From NCBI GenBank assembly GCA_033807695.1, contig CM066310.1, positions 1,984,001 to 2,048,000 on the forward strand: a stretch of DNA of 64,000 bases, written 5' to 3'. Shown here piece by piece: positions 53,869 through 63,937 of the stretch. The notes beneath the pieces are model-generated. The model saw only the letters and a program-made list of their open reading frames with translations. It was not told where the DNA came from and searched no databases. Position 1 is the first letter of the stretch, and each line of letters begins with the position of its first letter. The translations under genes were made by a program, and so were the position numbers. This stretch comes from Daedaleopsis sinensis. Its lineage: Eukaryota > Basidiomycota > Agaricomycetes > Polyporales > Polyporaceae.

Positions 53869-53884
53869 CGCCTTCCCCACAAGT

Positions 53885-54310
53885 ATCTTGCTGAACCCAA
53901 GCCGAACCATCGGCGCTCTTCTTGCCAACCTCGTCGATCTTGAACCATTGCGCATTCGACGCGTCGAACTGGTCGCACGTCGTGCCCTCGCACGCGGCCA
54001 TGTACGTCAACATGGGCCCGGTGTTGTGCGGCCACTGACCACAGATAACAGCTCTTGATCGAGCCTCTCGATAGGCAAGGACGAGAGCACTCACGTTGCC
54101 AGAAGCCCATGCGAAGGTGACCTGACTGCCTGGGTTTGCAGAGACCACGAGAGCTGCATTCTGTGCGTTCTGGCTGCATAACAGATTCGGGTTAGAGGTT
54201 CACTTGACCGGATCAATGTCGTTGATCAGACAGATGGGCGGGTGTACCTTCCAGAGGGCGTGTTTGATCGACAACCCGTCCGCGAGGTCGATCTGCAGGA
54301 AGAGCGCTGT
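53885..54310 (-). pseudogene. AA9 lytic polysaccharide monooxygenase, 5'/middle fragment
   Basis: The readable part holds NLLCSQNAQNAALVVSANPG and GSQVTFAWASGN. After an intron (GTGAGT...GGTCAG) it continues WPHNTGPMLTYMAACEGTTC, DQFDASNAQWFKIDEVGKK and SAWVQQD. The His in WPHNTGP is the second histidine-brace ligand of AA9. Upstream, INDIDPVK is followed by an in-frame TGA where other AA9 proteins read through to TSNP. The N-terminal catalytic His and signal peptide are not visible. The fragment stops after the QQD motif exactly at the edge of the 27-kb insertion. Its missing C-terminal part matches the fragment at 26144-26937 on the same strand. Non-functional on at least two counts. Confidence 0.82.
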
Positions 54311-54603
54311 CTTACGTGTTTCGCCTATGTGCAGAATTCTATCGCGCGTGTAGGCTGTGTTTCACTGTCACATAATCTCTGCACCGCGCGTAGATGTCGA
54401 AGTTAGCGTCTTTGAGGCCGGTAGTCGTGAAAATCACTTACGATGCTTGTAGCTCTGCATGCATCTAAGTCTGCGGGGTCGCTACCGCGCACGCGATGGC
54501 GACATCCATCTTGCACGCCGACGCCGGCCGATTTGAAGATAGTGACATCCCTACTTTGCCGCACACATCCACGCGCTCTCTGTGCTGTGGGGGGTGAGGT
54601 CGA

Positions 54604-55092
54604 CTAGCTCCCCGAGCTCAAGCGGGTCCGAGGCCATGCATCCAGCAGAGATGAGCTCTCAGGCTTCGGCCTCTGGTCCACCACGACCTGCGCCGTGCGC
54701 TTGACCAGGTCTGTGTCGATTTCGTGCCTAGGCAGGGATCGCCGTGAGACGAGGTCTCCCCAGTCCGAAGCTGCACACACATACACACGGCCGAGGAAGC
54801 ACATTACGCACCGGCAGCGTTCGTCAGCACAGTCAGCAACCTCACATTCACTATCCTGTTCACGAATTCCACCCGCTCATCCACCATAGTCGTCCTCGCC
54901 GGCAGCCCGCGCGCGCACCTCCTGCGCGGTGTGCGCCTCCGGGACCGACACGACCTTCAGCGCTGTTTCCCTCACCAGAGAGGTCATGCGCGGAAGCATA
55001 AACGGCTCCGTGTGTTGCTCCGTGCAGACTGCGGTGCGATACGGCTGGATGGCGAAGACATCCACCATGATGTCGAGACTCAACGAGCTCAT
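54604..55092 (-). CDS. Doubtful hypothetical fragment
   Basis: An ATG at 55092 opens a 71-codon frame with protein-like composition (MSSLSLDIMVDVFAIQPYR, LVRETALKVVSVPEAHTAQE). Downstream, after an apparent intron ending TGTGCAG, a second stretch reads SDWGDLVSRRSLPRHEIDTD and ends at 54604. I could not join the two in one consistent model, and no family is recognised. It may be a decayed gene or two unrelated chance frames. Confidence 0.25.
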
Positions 55093-55780
55093 CTGGGCTG
55101 AAGCGAGAGATTGCCTTGGGGACGTTGAAGGCTGAGATCTGAGACTTAGAGGACGAGGAGAGACATCGCGGGCAGCCCCTGGATAAAGGCATTCGAATTG
55201 ACCTAGGATACTTGGAAGGAGGAGGAGGGAGGAGGCAAAAGTTGCATGGTCACCATCGCCTACTGGGGATCGGCGACCCCCTGGATCTCGCGCATTTCCC
55301 TACACGGCAGTGTTATTAGCACTGGCCACTGGCTCAGTACCGACGGTCGAAGAGGAGCCTCCACTGGTACTGGTGCCAAAAATGCGCAACGACACACGAC
55401 CATAAGACCGAGCCTGGAGGGATTGAGTCCATTCCAGCTCACACACCGTCGGACGTGAATGTGACTCCAGTCTCAGTCTCCGAAACGGTCGACATAGACC
55501 GTACTGCCAATTGAATACAATACTTGGTCGAACCTTAGAGTAAATACATAAGTGGTAGATATAGTACCCAGCCCAATGAAGATGCCTGTGCGATGTGTAG
55601 TGAACCAAGAAACGGCGACCCCGGCACTGCCGCACTATCCCGACTGATGGAAGCCCCTTCCGGCGAGTCATCCATCTTGCTCTGTGCTCCTCGGCACCAA
55701 TATGTCCATTGAACGCCATCTGTCCATCACTCGACTCGTGAGTCTGTTTCCGGCACGAACACTACCAGATGAGACAGTGT
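55093..55780. other. Intergenic, nothing recognised
   Basis: One minus-strand frame (55300-55719) is open but has no motif, and no intron structure extends it. The region is the 3' flank of the DUF6533 gene. Confidence 0.45.
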
Positions 55781-57524
55781 TCATTCGTCCTCGTCTTCTT
55801 CCGCATCCGAGTTTTCGGCGGAGAAAGTCTCCAGGCCAGGAATACTAGTAGTAATTATGTTCGACCCAAGTGGGCCGATGGCCCTGTCAACGAAGCTGGG
55901 TACTTCTTGTGAATCGACAAACATGTGGAGTTCTTGATCCTCTGAGTTCAGCCGAAGGGTGCGTCTGTTCGCCTGCTGTAGATCTAGGATGAACCGGTAA
56001 ACGAGGATGACGGTGAGACTTCGATTTTAGAAGTCATGAGACGAGATAGCAGTGAGTAACAACTGACATCGATTGAGATTTACACCTACGGATTGGAGAA
56101 GTTCGGGAAGTAAGCCCCAGCGGCATCTTGATTGTCGAAGTTCTACAGGTCTCGACTTTCAGCGGTTTCGGAAAAGGCCAAGCATTGAAGGATCACTCAC
56201 ATTGAGCGCAACACACAGTATGTTCATCGCTGTCAACAAGCTAGCAGGTAACACCGTGAGCGGTCGGTAGGCTACTAGTCTTGAGGTGCGATCGCTCACA
56301 AGAAATAGACAGTCCCTGCGAATATGACCACCACGGTGTGAGTGTACAGTATGCTGACAGCGCGACACACACGGAGCATACTTACCGTCCCACATCAAGA
56401 TACCAGCAAAGTTTGTTGGCCTGAGAGTCGACAGTTTCGACACATCGATGTGCCTCTTCTTCAAGGTGCACCATGTAATAAGAACAAGCAAGAGATCTGC
56501 TATAATCAATGGCCCTCGTGAAAGGGCGAGCACTGTGATGGCATCCGAGTCCATGACAGTTGTCAACCTTACTGTGGTCTCGTGATGCAGCAAGGTATGA
56601 GCGACGCACCTCTGATTCCGCGCCACCTTGTGTTAGCTCATATGCAGTGAAATAATAGCTTTGAAGCATACATGATGAATCCTTCATACGTTTGAGAATA
56701 GCTGCATCCATAGATTGGATCAACGTCTAGAGACGTCAGGGCTGGGTTCACGTAAAGCTGATGTCGCCGATAGTCAGTACACCCGGACATGCTTGAAGGA
56801 TATGTGTAACCACGTACAATATATTGACAGAGTGGCATGATAGTCAAGGTTGCAATCAATCCTGAGAGCAGCCAGCTTCTACATAGAGCATGCGCTCTAA
56901 CGGTAGAAAATACTGACACAGTCAGGACGAATGAATGAGTTTAAGCAGACGCGCTGTAGTTTACTCACTGGCAACCGTTAAGTATAAGAGTGCTTGGGTA
57001 ATGATCGTTATAATGTAGAAGGTGTCGCATTCACTGTATTGACTCAAAGTGAGATGCGTTGGTTTAACATTAGTAGAATAAGGAGCGTACACCTATGAAT
57101 CATGATCAGGTATACAACGATGTAGCAGCATGTTTATAGATAGTATAAGGGTAGCTTACCTCGTTTGATCTACTTGGTAGGAATTGCTCCAGTATCAATA
57201 GGAAAGAGAGATATCTGATCGAGAGAAACACCGCAGATGCAACTGTGAATTTAGACCCCCAGAAGTATTTGACTTCATGGTCGAAAGTTATCGCGAAATC
57301 ATAAACGAACAGTGCTGAAAAGGAAAAGGAGGGTTACTCAGAACTTAAGGAGAAGCACCGAAATGAAGCTGTACGCACCCATTACTGAGAAGTTGCAATA
57401 CTTTGTGGCTTGACTATTTGAAAGTAGTAAATTTGTGACTCATGTCGGGCGAAAATTACTAGGTGGCGACTCACATGTCAATAACCTCACTGATAGCATA
57501 AGCTATATCTTCGTCTGAGGACAT
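55781..57524 (-). CDS. DUF6533 family membrane protein
   Basis: A multi-exon gene for a predicted seven-helix membrane protein of the DUF6533 family, abundant in Agaricomycetes and of unknown function. The first exon reads MSSDEDIAYAISEVIDI. After two introns comes the family core, ALFVYDFAITFDHEVKYFW and FTVASAVFLSIRYLSFLLIL. Later exons carry CDTFYIITIITQALLYLTVA, VFSTVRAHALC, LIIADLLLVLITWCTLKKR and LFLVSDRTSRLVAYRPLTVL with ASLLTAMNILCVALNVS. The last exon has RFILDLQQANRRTL and ends acidic (SAENSDAEEDEDE) at 55781. The order of hydrophobic segments and the RFxLDLQxAN motif fit the family. I saw no lesion, but the middle exon joins were not all verified. It looks like a resident host gene. 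Confidence 0.78.
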
Positions 57525-58293
57525 GGTTGGTGCCGGTGAGGTGGATGGTAGAAGATTCTTCGATCCTAGCGGTGGTCGACGCGGAGCTTGGGCTACGAAG
57601 TACCTTATAAGTGGTCGGCGGTCGGCGCCGCATAGCCCTTAGAATAGTGACCGTAGCTACCTGATTCTTCTGTGTGGTGCGACTGCTAGAAATAGAGTCT
57701 TACTCAGCCTATTCCGACACAACGCAAAAGCTGATTAGGTGCCAGTGATGACCTATCCGTCGAAGTGATGATCGTTACTATCGGTGTTACGCAGACAACT
57801 CGACCGAGATGGTTGACCTGAGTGAGACAGCTTGACTGGCTACCGGGAGTCGATGGATTCGGACACTTGCGAATCCATTGATTCTCGCAGAGGCTGCTCA
57901 GACGCGTCAGGGGGAGAGAGCTGATACGTGGAACAGTGTCACGGAGCCCCTTTCAAGAGACTCAAGGGACAGAGAACCTGATTAGCTCAACCGAAGTAAC
58001 GGTGATCCCGCCGAAAGGCTGTCCGATCTATTCTCAGTGTTAGAACTTTCTATATATTCTCGCCATTGCAGACTTACCGATGAAGTAGCGAACCGGCGGG
58101 GTCCAATGAACCCGAGTCTTTGAAGTTGCCATGAATTGCTACCTTCAACACAACATGTCAACACATTATGAGCCTGCTGAGTAGGAGCGGCCGCTTGATG
58201 AGTCCGAATGACCGCCGAGGAAAGCAACACTAACCCTCCGAATTTATTGCGCTTGACGAGTCGGCGATGAACAATTTTCACACCGCATGGAAG
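57525..58293. other. Intergenic, DUF6533 upstream region and LINE 3' flank
   Basis: Nothing recognisable as coding. It holds the promoter side of the DUF6533 gene and the target DNA next to the poly(A) tail of the minus-strand LINE. Confidence 0.5.
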
Positions 58294-58448
58294 TTTTTTT
58301 TTTTTGGCTGTGCTGATCTGCATTCAGGTCGTCACCCTCCTGCAGACTACGCAATGGTCGATAGATGAAGTATCAGCACCGGGGAAAATGCATTACGCAC
58401 GCAGTGTCTAGGCTGCCGTGTGGGACTCCCGGTACGTCAATGCCGGAG
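58294..58448 (-). repeat. LINE copy 2 3' UTR and poly(A)
   Basis: Read on the minus strand it has GGGAGTCCCACAC, GCGTGCGTAATGCATTTT and CCCCGGTGCTGA before the A run, in the same order as in copy 1. The shared blocks may be the signal the reverse transcriptase recognises. Confidence 0.7.
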
Positions 58449-61400
58449 TTACCCGACTCCAGCATTCGTACGGTTCGGACTACCCACTAAAAACCCCCTT
58501 AACATTGCTCTGCTAGGAGCCTGGAGGTCGAGAACTTCCCTCCATGTGTCATTTACCAGGCCTCTTTTCGCCGTCTTAGGTCCCGTAAACCGTTTTGCGA
58601 TGAATATGTCCATTTCTGCCCTACGTTCGACAGCTTTGATCCATCTTGTCAAGATTTCGGCCTCGGAGTGGTACAGCTCCATGACTCCCTCCTTTTGTAT
58701 AACCCTCTCGCATCTGATTCTCCAGATGAGATGGGCAGTCTCCGGTATCATCATTCTATAGAACCTGTCCGTGACTGGTGTCTTCCTGCCCAGTTTGTGT
58801 TCGAAAGTGGCCACAGGGCTTCCGAGGATTGTCCCATAGTTGAGCGGGTAGGGCGGGATCCCCTTTTTGTTCGCCAGTTTACTCACTAGTTGCCATAGGA
58901 GCCTCTGTCCAGGAGCGTCACATTCGACCATGATGTGTTCGAGGGTTTCCGTATCCCCGCAATGGCTACATACCGCCCTGTGCTCGTAGTTCGTCAAGTT
59001 TTCCCAGAACTTGCCAATTCTGAGGGCGTCGTGGCAGGCTTTCCACCAGAAGTCTCTAATTCCTTTTCTCATGTCCTTGTTTCTAATTGACTTCCACAGT
59101 GACTTTTTGTCCACCGTTTGGTTGAGGTCCGCTTCCAGGGACGCTAGGATGTGTTCCGTTGCGACGTATGTTGCACGCCTTTCTTCACTGCGCCCACTAC
59201 TGATCGCTCTGATCCTTCGGTACGCCAGCGATTGTGTCAGCTTCTCGAGCTTGGCACTATCTTTCACAAAAGATACATCCGTCGGGGGGAGCTGCGTTGC
59301 AGCTTCTACGTCCGCCCCTTTTCTTGCCAGCTTGTCCGCCTCCTCATTGCCCTCGACGCCGGTATGTCCTTTAACCCATTCGAAGGTAGTTACTGCTGAT
59401 CTGCAACGTAGCCTTGCTAGGAGGTCTTTCAGTTCATTTGCATTTTTCACTCCCGTCCATCCTATGTCCTCCCAGTCCTGTGCATGTTTCGTCATGCCGT
59501 CTATGACGTATTTGGAGTCAGAGATAATATGGAGGGGTTTCGCTTGCTGCACTCTCGCCGTGAGCGCAGCAACAGCGTGGATTTCAGCGAGTTGATTCGT
59601 TTGCCGCTTCCCAGGAACCCTGAGAGCAGTGTTCCTTGCATCTCCTTCGCCTAACCATACACCGGCACCCGCTTTTTGGTTAGCCGAGCCCTGGTCGACA
59701 GCAGATCCGTCCGTGTAGGCAACTACGATTTGCTCGCCGACCCGCGTGCTTCTCGGCGGGCGTCTCACGGCCTGGAGTGTGTGGCTACCCTCATTTGCAT
59801 AGCTTGGTCCAAATAGCCTGAATATGCTGCGGAGCGGGAGCTTCTCCGACATACCGGGGTCAAAGGTGACTCTTCCCCCTTCCTCCCTTGCCACATTGTT
59901 CAGTTCTACTCGTCTGCCCGTTAGTGTCAAACCGTCGCTCACGTCGTGGTTGCTCAGGCCCCATATCGGATGCAGGGCGTCAAGAGCTCTCCTAGCAGCC
60001 AGGGCACATGCGTTCGGGTGAGTGCATCCGTTTACTGTCCTGTCTCTTTCGCAGTCTGGGCATGTGCATCCTGCGGCCGGCGTGTGCCTCGGGTCTGCGT
60101 CTCGTCTCATATGTTCCAATCTAACTGCAACCTTCTGGGCGTCGAGAGTGGTCCTTACTCCGTGCCTTTTCCTGAGGCATACTCCTGTCTTGGAGTTGTG
60201 TAGTAGTTTCTTGTCCGACTTCCCTATGTGGTACCAAATGGGAAGTGCTTCGCGGAGTTCCTTCTTCGGGTTCGAGAGCTCAACTCTGAGGTTGTATACG
60301 TTGGCGGCCTTGACCATCCTCCTAATGTCTCCCGCTAGTCTCGCTGTGGGATGCGTACTTACATCCCAGTCTTGCAGGAAACAATTCAGTCTCACATTCT
60401 TGTCTACTCTCTTGTCTTTGGATGCTATCGCCCTTGCCATCAGCGCATCAGCCACCGCCGCCCATGCCGGGCGTTCCGGTGTTAGGTCCAGGTATTTCTT
60501 ACACCACATTAGTTCAATGGCATCGTTCCTAGCCTTGATGTCGAGGATCCCCAGTCCTCCATCTTCGATGGGTTCGTACAGCACGTCACGGCTGATTCTC
60601 GGTTTCCTGTCCCCTTTCCATACAAATTCAAAAACAATTGTTGTCAGCTTCTGTTCAATCGTCTTCGGCATTCCATGTGCGACTGTCAGGAACTGCGTCC
60701 TTCCCGCGACCTCGGTCTGAACGATTAACGCTCTCCCCTGCATTGACGGATTCCGCTTTGCCCAGTGGTCAAGGTTTGCTCGTATGGAGTCCACTACATG
60801 CTTCCAGGGTTCGTCTTCCGAGGCTTTATTCCCGAGCCTAGCTCCGAGTGTTCTGATGGTCCTGCCATCGCGTACTAGTTCCGCACTCGGCGGGAGCGTT
60901 TCTGCCAGCTTGCAGGCTCCCGCTCCTGCTACCATGGCGTCACGGTACTGTTCTGTCCCAACCGGTAAGTATTCAGTTTTTGTCTCGTTGAACTTCGCTC
61001 TTGACGCCGTGCACCACCTATCTAGAATCTGTTGGAGGGCGCCAAAGTCATCGTCTTTTGAGAGGTATATAGTTGTATCATCCGCGAACAGGGTAGCTAT
61101 GATCCTTTCGCGCAGTCCCGGGATAGTATACCCGCTTAGTGATGATTCCCTCAGTTCCACGGCAAGGGGTTCGATCGCTAGGTCAAAGAGCAGGCATGAG
61201 ATCGGATCGCCTTGCCTTACTCCTCTCGTGACTTTGAAAGCTCTGCTTGGAATGCCGTTTATCATTACGATGCTTGTCGTGTTATCGTATAGCGCTTTGA
61301 CGGTGTCTATGAAGTTCCTTGGTAGGTTCATTTTCTCCAGTACTCTCCAGAGGTATTCATGATTGATCCTGTCATACGCCTTCTCTTGGTCTAGTGCGAC

Positions 61401-63635
61401 TATCATTCCATTTATTTCCTCTGCTTCCGCGTACTCCAGAATTAGTTTTGAGAGGCGAATATGGTCGTGGATCCTTCTCCCAGGTATGAAGCCAGCTTGG
61501 TCCGGATGTACTAGCGTACCTACCACTCGTGCCAGCTTGTTTGCTAATGCTCTTGTCATCATTTTATAGTCAGTGTTTAGGATGGTTATCGGCCTGTAGT
61601 TCCCCATTTCTCTCGCGTCCCCTTTCTTGAAGATTGGGCAGATCCATCCTTCGGCGAAGCTCGCGTCTCTTACGCCATGAACTTCAACGTCGTTGTACGC
61701 CGCCTGGAGTATCATGACGATGTCTACCTCCTTTTGTTCCTTCCCGTTCTCTCCTTTTCTCGGTTTCTTCGCCCATTTCAGGAGTAATTTCCATAGCTCG
61801 GCAGGGATGCCATCCAGACCAGCTGCCTTGCCAACTGCCGCTTCTTCGACGGCTGTTTCTACTTCGCGTCTCGTGAGTCTCTTCGCCATGTCTCCTTTCT
61901 CTCTTGTTGAGAGCTTGGCTTTTACTTTCATTAGGGTCTCAGATATTGCCTCCGCCTGCTCAATGACATCTCTGTTGGGATCAGCTTGGAGTGAGTCATA
62001 GTGAGCCCTCGCTATCTCGGTCATCAGGTGCGTCGCGTTGACGAAACTTTCTCCCCCGCCATTGTTTCTCCTGTCGCGGAGCTCATATAAGATCGAGCTC
62101 TTCTTTTTCGCGGCATTTATCTTATACCAATATTTAGATATCGTTTCTCCCTTCATCCACGCGTTCGCTGCAACGGCCTTTCTATTCGACGTGAAGCGTC
62201 TCATTTCTAGCTCTGTAATTCTTTCTTGAATCGTAGCTGCTTCCGCCACTTTCCTGTCAGTTTCCAATCTGCTTGTGCAGTTTACTTTCAGCGTCGCGTT
62301 CAGGTCTTTTCGTAGGGCGCTAATTTCCGCTACAATTTTGGGTACCTTCTTCTTTACTCTCGCCTTTGCCGCCTCAATAATTTTGCTTTTCATGCCCGAT
62401 AATACTATCTGCGCGTTCATGGTTTCTGAGCGATTGACTATCCTTTCTAGTTCAGCTTGAGCTTCCAAGCCGATCTCCCTGATTGTCGAGTGGAATATAG
62501 GATCTGTCATCAGTAGGTCAGGGATCGCCCACCTTCCTTTCCCCATGTCTGGCATTCCATAGTTCGCAAGCGAGAAGGTGACAAGCTGGTGGTCTGTCGA
62601 GAAGCCCGCGGGCTTTGTTGACCAGTCCTCTGCCCTCTCCGCCCATTCTCGCTTCATATACGCCCGGTCTATTCTCGATTGGCTGCTGGTGGCTTTTTGA
62701 AGGTACGTAAACTTCAACGTCTTCTTATACCTCATTCTATATCCATCTACTATGTTTAGCTCATTACACAGTGCTGCAAGGGCGTCGACAGCATCCTGCG
62801 CGTCCTTCCTATGTGGGAGCCTATCGATCGATTCCTCGACCATGTTGAAGTCCCCGAGCATGATGTCGGGCTTTAAGGCTCGTTGTTCGCGGGTGATTCT
62901 GGATAGTTCTCTCCAGAATTCCGAATTCTCGTCTTCGCGGTTCGGTGCGTATACGTTGAGTAACGAGAATTTCATCGTTTCTGTCCACCAGAAGCTGACC
63001 GACATCGCTCTGCCTTCTATTAGGTATTTCGTGTCCACTTTTTCCACGTCAATGATTCTTTTGTTGAGGACGAAGGCCACACCTCTCGCGCCCGTCGCAT
63101 TGTCTGGATCCGGGCTGCCTACCACCATCAGCGTTGCACGAAAAAGTGTGTTTAGCATATCTACTCTCTCCTGCGTGAGGTGCGCTTCTTGAATCGCCAG
63201 AATGCCTATTTTGTTGTCTCTAACTAATTGGTTAATGCACAGCCATTTGTCCGTAGCTGTGTTCACGGCGGCATTACCGAAGCCTCTCATGTTTAGCGTT
63301 GCGATTCGAAGTCGCCCGCTATGGATCTTCGCTCTGTAGCCAGTGTCCGCCGCCAATCCATTTTCAGGTTCAGTTATGTCTCCGTCGACGTCAATTACTC
63401 CCTCGTCATCGTCATTCCTCATCTCCGTGACCGTGCCCATGGCCGCATGGTCAGGGCCCGCCGCACCTTCCGTGCTGGTGCCCAGGTCTTCGCCGTCGTT
63501 GTCGGTGCGGGTGTCAGCGACCGCTACCGAGGCACCAGAGCGCATATGTCCGTGTATCGTGTAAGCGTCCGTTATAAGTGTATTTCTCGATGATGTATTA
63601 GATGCAGCTGGATTTGTCAATGGAACTACAGCCAT
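58449..63635 (-). CDS. LINE ORF2: APE endonuclease, reverse transcriptase, RNase H (copy 2)
   Basis: 1,728 aa from ATG 63635, uninterrupted. Endonuclease motifs are TLNMRGFG, IQEAHL, NVYAPN, GDFN, SQSRIDRAY and STDHQL. Reverse transcriptase motifs are GWICPIFKKGD, LDQEKAYDRI, RQGDPISCLLFD and FADDTT at ~848. The linker Cys/His cluster is CTCPDCERDRTVNGCTHPNA. RNase H from ~1304 has YTDGSA, AEIHAV, SDSKYV, VKGHTG and NEEADKLA. The C-terminal finger CSHCGDTETLEHIMVEC is at ~1553, and the end GFLVGSPNRTNAGVG matches copy 1's GFLVGSPRTAFAGVG. All catalytic residues are retained. Confidence 0.92.
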   Translation of the reverse strand: MAVVPLTNPAASNTSSRNTLITDAYTIHGHMRSGASVAVADTRTDNDGEDLGTSTEGAAGPDHAAMGTVTEMRNDDDEGVIDVDGDITEPENGLAADTGYRAKIHSGRLRIATLNMRGFGNAAVNTATDKWLCINQLVRDNKIGILAIQEAHLTQERVDMLNTLFRATLMVVGSPDPDNATGARGVAFVLNKRIIDVEKVDTKYLIEGRAMSVSFWWTETMKFSLLNVYAPNREDENSEFWRELSRITREQRALKPDIMLGDFNMVEESIDRLPHRKDAQDAVDALAALCNELNIVDGYRMRYKKTLKFTYLQKATSSQSRIDRAYMKREWAERAEDWSTKPAGFSTDHQLVTFSLANYGMPDMGKGRWAIPDLLMTDPIFHSTIREIGLEAQAELERIVNRSETMNAQIVLSGMKSKIIEAAKARVKKKVPKIVAEISALRKDLNATLKVNCTSRLETDRKVAEAATIQERITELEMRRFTSNRKAVAANAWMKGETISKYWYKINAAKKKSSILYELRDRRNNGGGESFVNATHLMTEIARAHYDSLQADPNRDVIEQAEAISETLMKVKAKLSTREKGDMAKRLTRREVETAVEEAAVGKAAGLDGIPAELWKLLLKWAKKPRKGENGKEQKEVDIVMILQAAYNDVEVHGVRDASFAEGWICPIFKKGDAREMGNYRPITILNTDYKMMTRALANKLARVVGTLVHPDQAGFIPGRRIHDHIRLSKLILEYAEAEEINGMIVALDQEKAYDRINHEYLWRVLEKMNLPRNFIDTVKALYDNTTSIVMINGIPSRAFKVTRGVRQGDPISCLLFDLAIEPLAVELRESSLSGYTIPGLRERIIATLFADDTTIYLSKDDDFGALQQILDRWCTASRAKFNETKTEYLPVGTEQYRDAMVAGAGACKLAETLPPSAELVRDGRTIRTLGARLGNKASEDEPWKHVVDSIRANLDHWAKRNPSMQGRALIVQTEVAGRTQFLTVAHGMPKTIEQKLTTIVFEFVWKGDRKPRISRDVLYEPIEDGGLGILDIKARNDAIELMWCKKYLDLTPERPAWAAVADALMARAIASKDKRVDKNVRLNCFLQDWDVSTHPTARLAGDIRRMVKAANVYNLRVELSNPKKELREALPIWYHIGKSDKKLLHNSKTGVCLRKRHGVRTTLDAQKVAVRLEHMRRDADPRHTPAAGCTCPDCERDRTVNGCTHPNACALAARRALDALHPIWGLSNHDVSDGLTLTGRRVELNNVAREEGGRVTFDPGMSEKLPLRSIFRLFGPSYANEGSHTLQAVRRPPRSTRVGEQIVVAYTDGSAVDQGSANQKAGAGVWLGEGDARNTALRVPGKRQTNQLAEIHAVAALTARVQQAKPLHIISDSKYVIDGMTKHAQDWEDIGWTGVKNANELKDLLARLRCRSAVTTFEWVKGHTGVEGNEEADKLARKGADVEAATQLPPTDVSFVKDSAKLEKLTQSLAYRRIRAISSGRSEERRATYVATEHILASLEADLNQTVDKKSLWKSIRNKDMRKGIRDFWWKACHDALRIGKFWENLTNYEHRAVCSHCGDTETLEHIMVECDAPGQRLLWQLVSKLANKKGIPPYPLNYGTILGSPVATFEHKLGRKTPVTDRFYRMMIPETAHLIWRIRCERVIQKEGVMELYHSEAEILTRWIKAVERRAEMDIFIAKRFTGPKTAKRGLVNDTWREVLDLQAPSRAMLRGFLVGSPNRTNAGVG

Positions 63636-63937
63636 TCATTCCATTCGAGCTCAGTTACCCACTGAGCAGGGCGACGTGTGGTTTCGCGTGCTTGCGCACA
63701 TCTACTTTCACTTCAGCATTTTGCTCGGCTTTGTCGGCCCTAAATAGGGCAGCCGTTGTTGGCCTTTCACACTTTCCTGTACTCTACGAGCCAGTGTATT
63801 AGGTGCTTCAGGCGTTCATCGTCACAATAGCCATCATTATAAGATTCGTTTTCGACTTCAAGAAACTCCATGCGAGGTTAATATAGTCCGCAAATAGTCC
63901 ATGTCAGGTCACTAGGTCTCCTAGGAGCGTCATCACC

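Larger units (their letters stand above)
26938..53884 (+). mobile_element. Putative giant Helitron2/Helentron-like element (~27 kb) with TET cargo
   Basis: The interval separates the 5' and 3' pieces of one AA9 gene. A 16-bp sequence at 26995-27010 is repeated inverted at 53837-53852. A perfect 5-bp-stem hairpin (GCCAG-AC-CTGGC) sits just beyond the right copy at 53857-53868. A Helitron-type Rep-helicase lies directly inside the right end. Asymmetric or subterminal inverted repeats plus a 3' hairpin are known for Helitron2/Helentron elements, which insert between T and T without a target duplication. Boundaries are uncertain by up to ~57 bp on the left (26938-26995) and ~16 bp on the right (53868-53884). 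The alternative is a cut-and-paste element with short imperfect TIRs and a diverged duplication (CAAGAT versus TAAGAC). Confidence 0.55.

Noticed and set aside
53819..54058. Plus-strand 79-codon frame after the helicase
   Set aside because: Shadow of the AA9 fragment, which reads on the minus strand with clear AA9 motifs.
55300..55719. Minus-strand 139-codon frame
   Set aside because: No motif, no intron structure, and overlapping plus-strand frames of similar quality.
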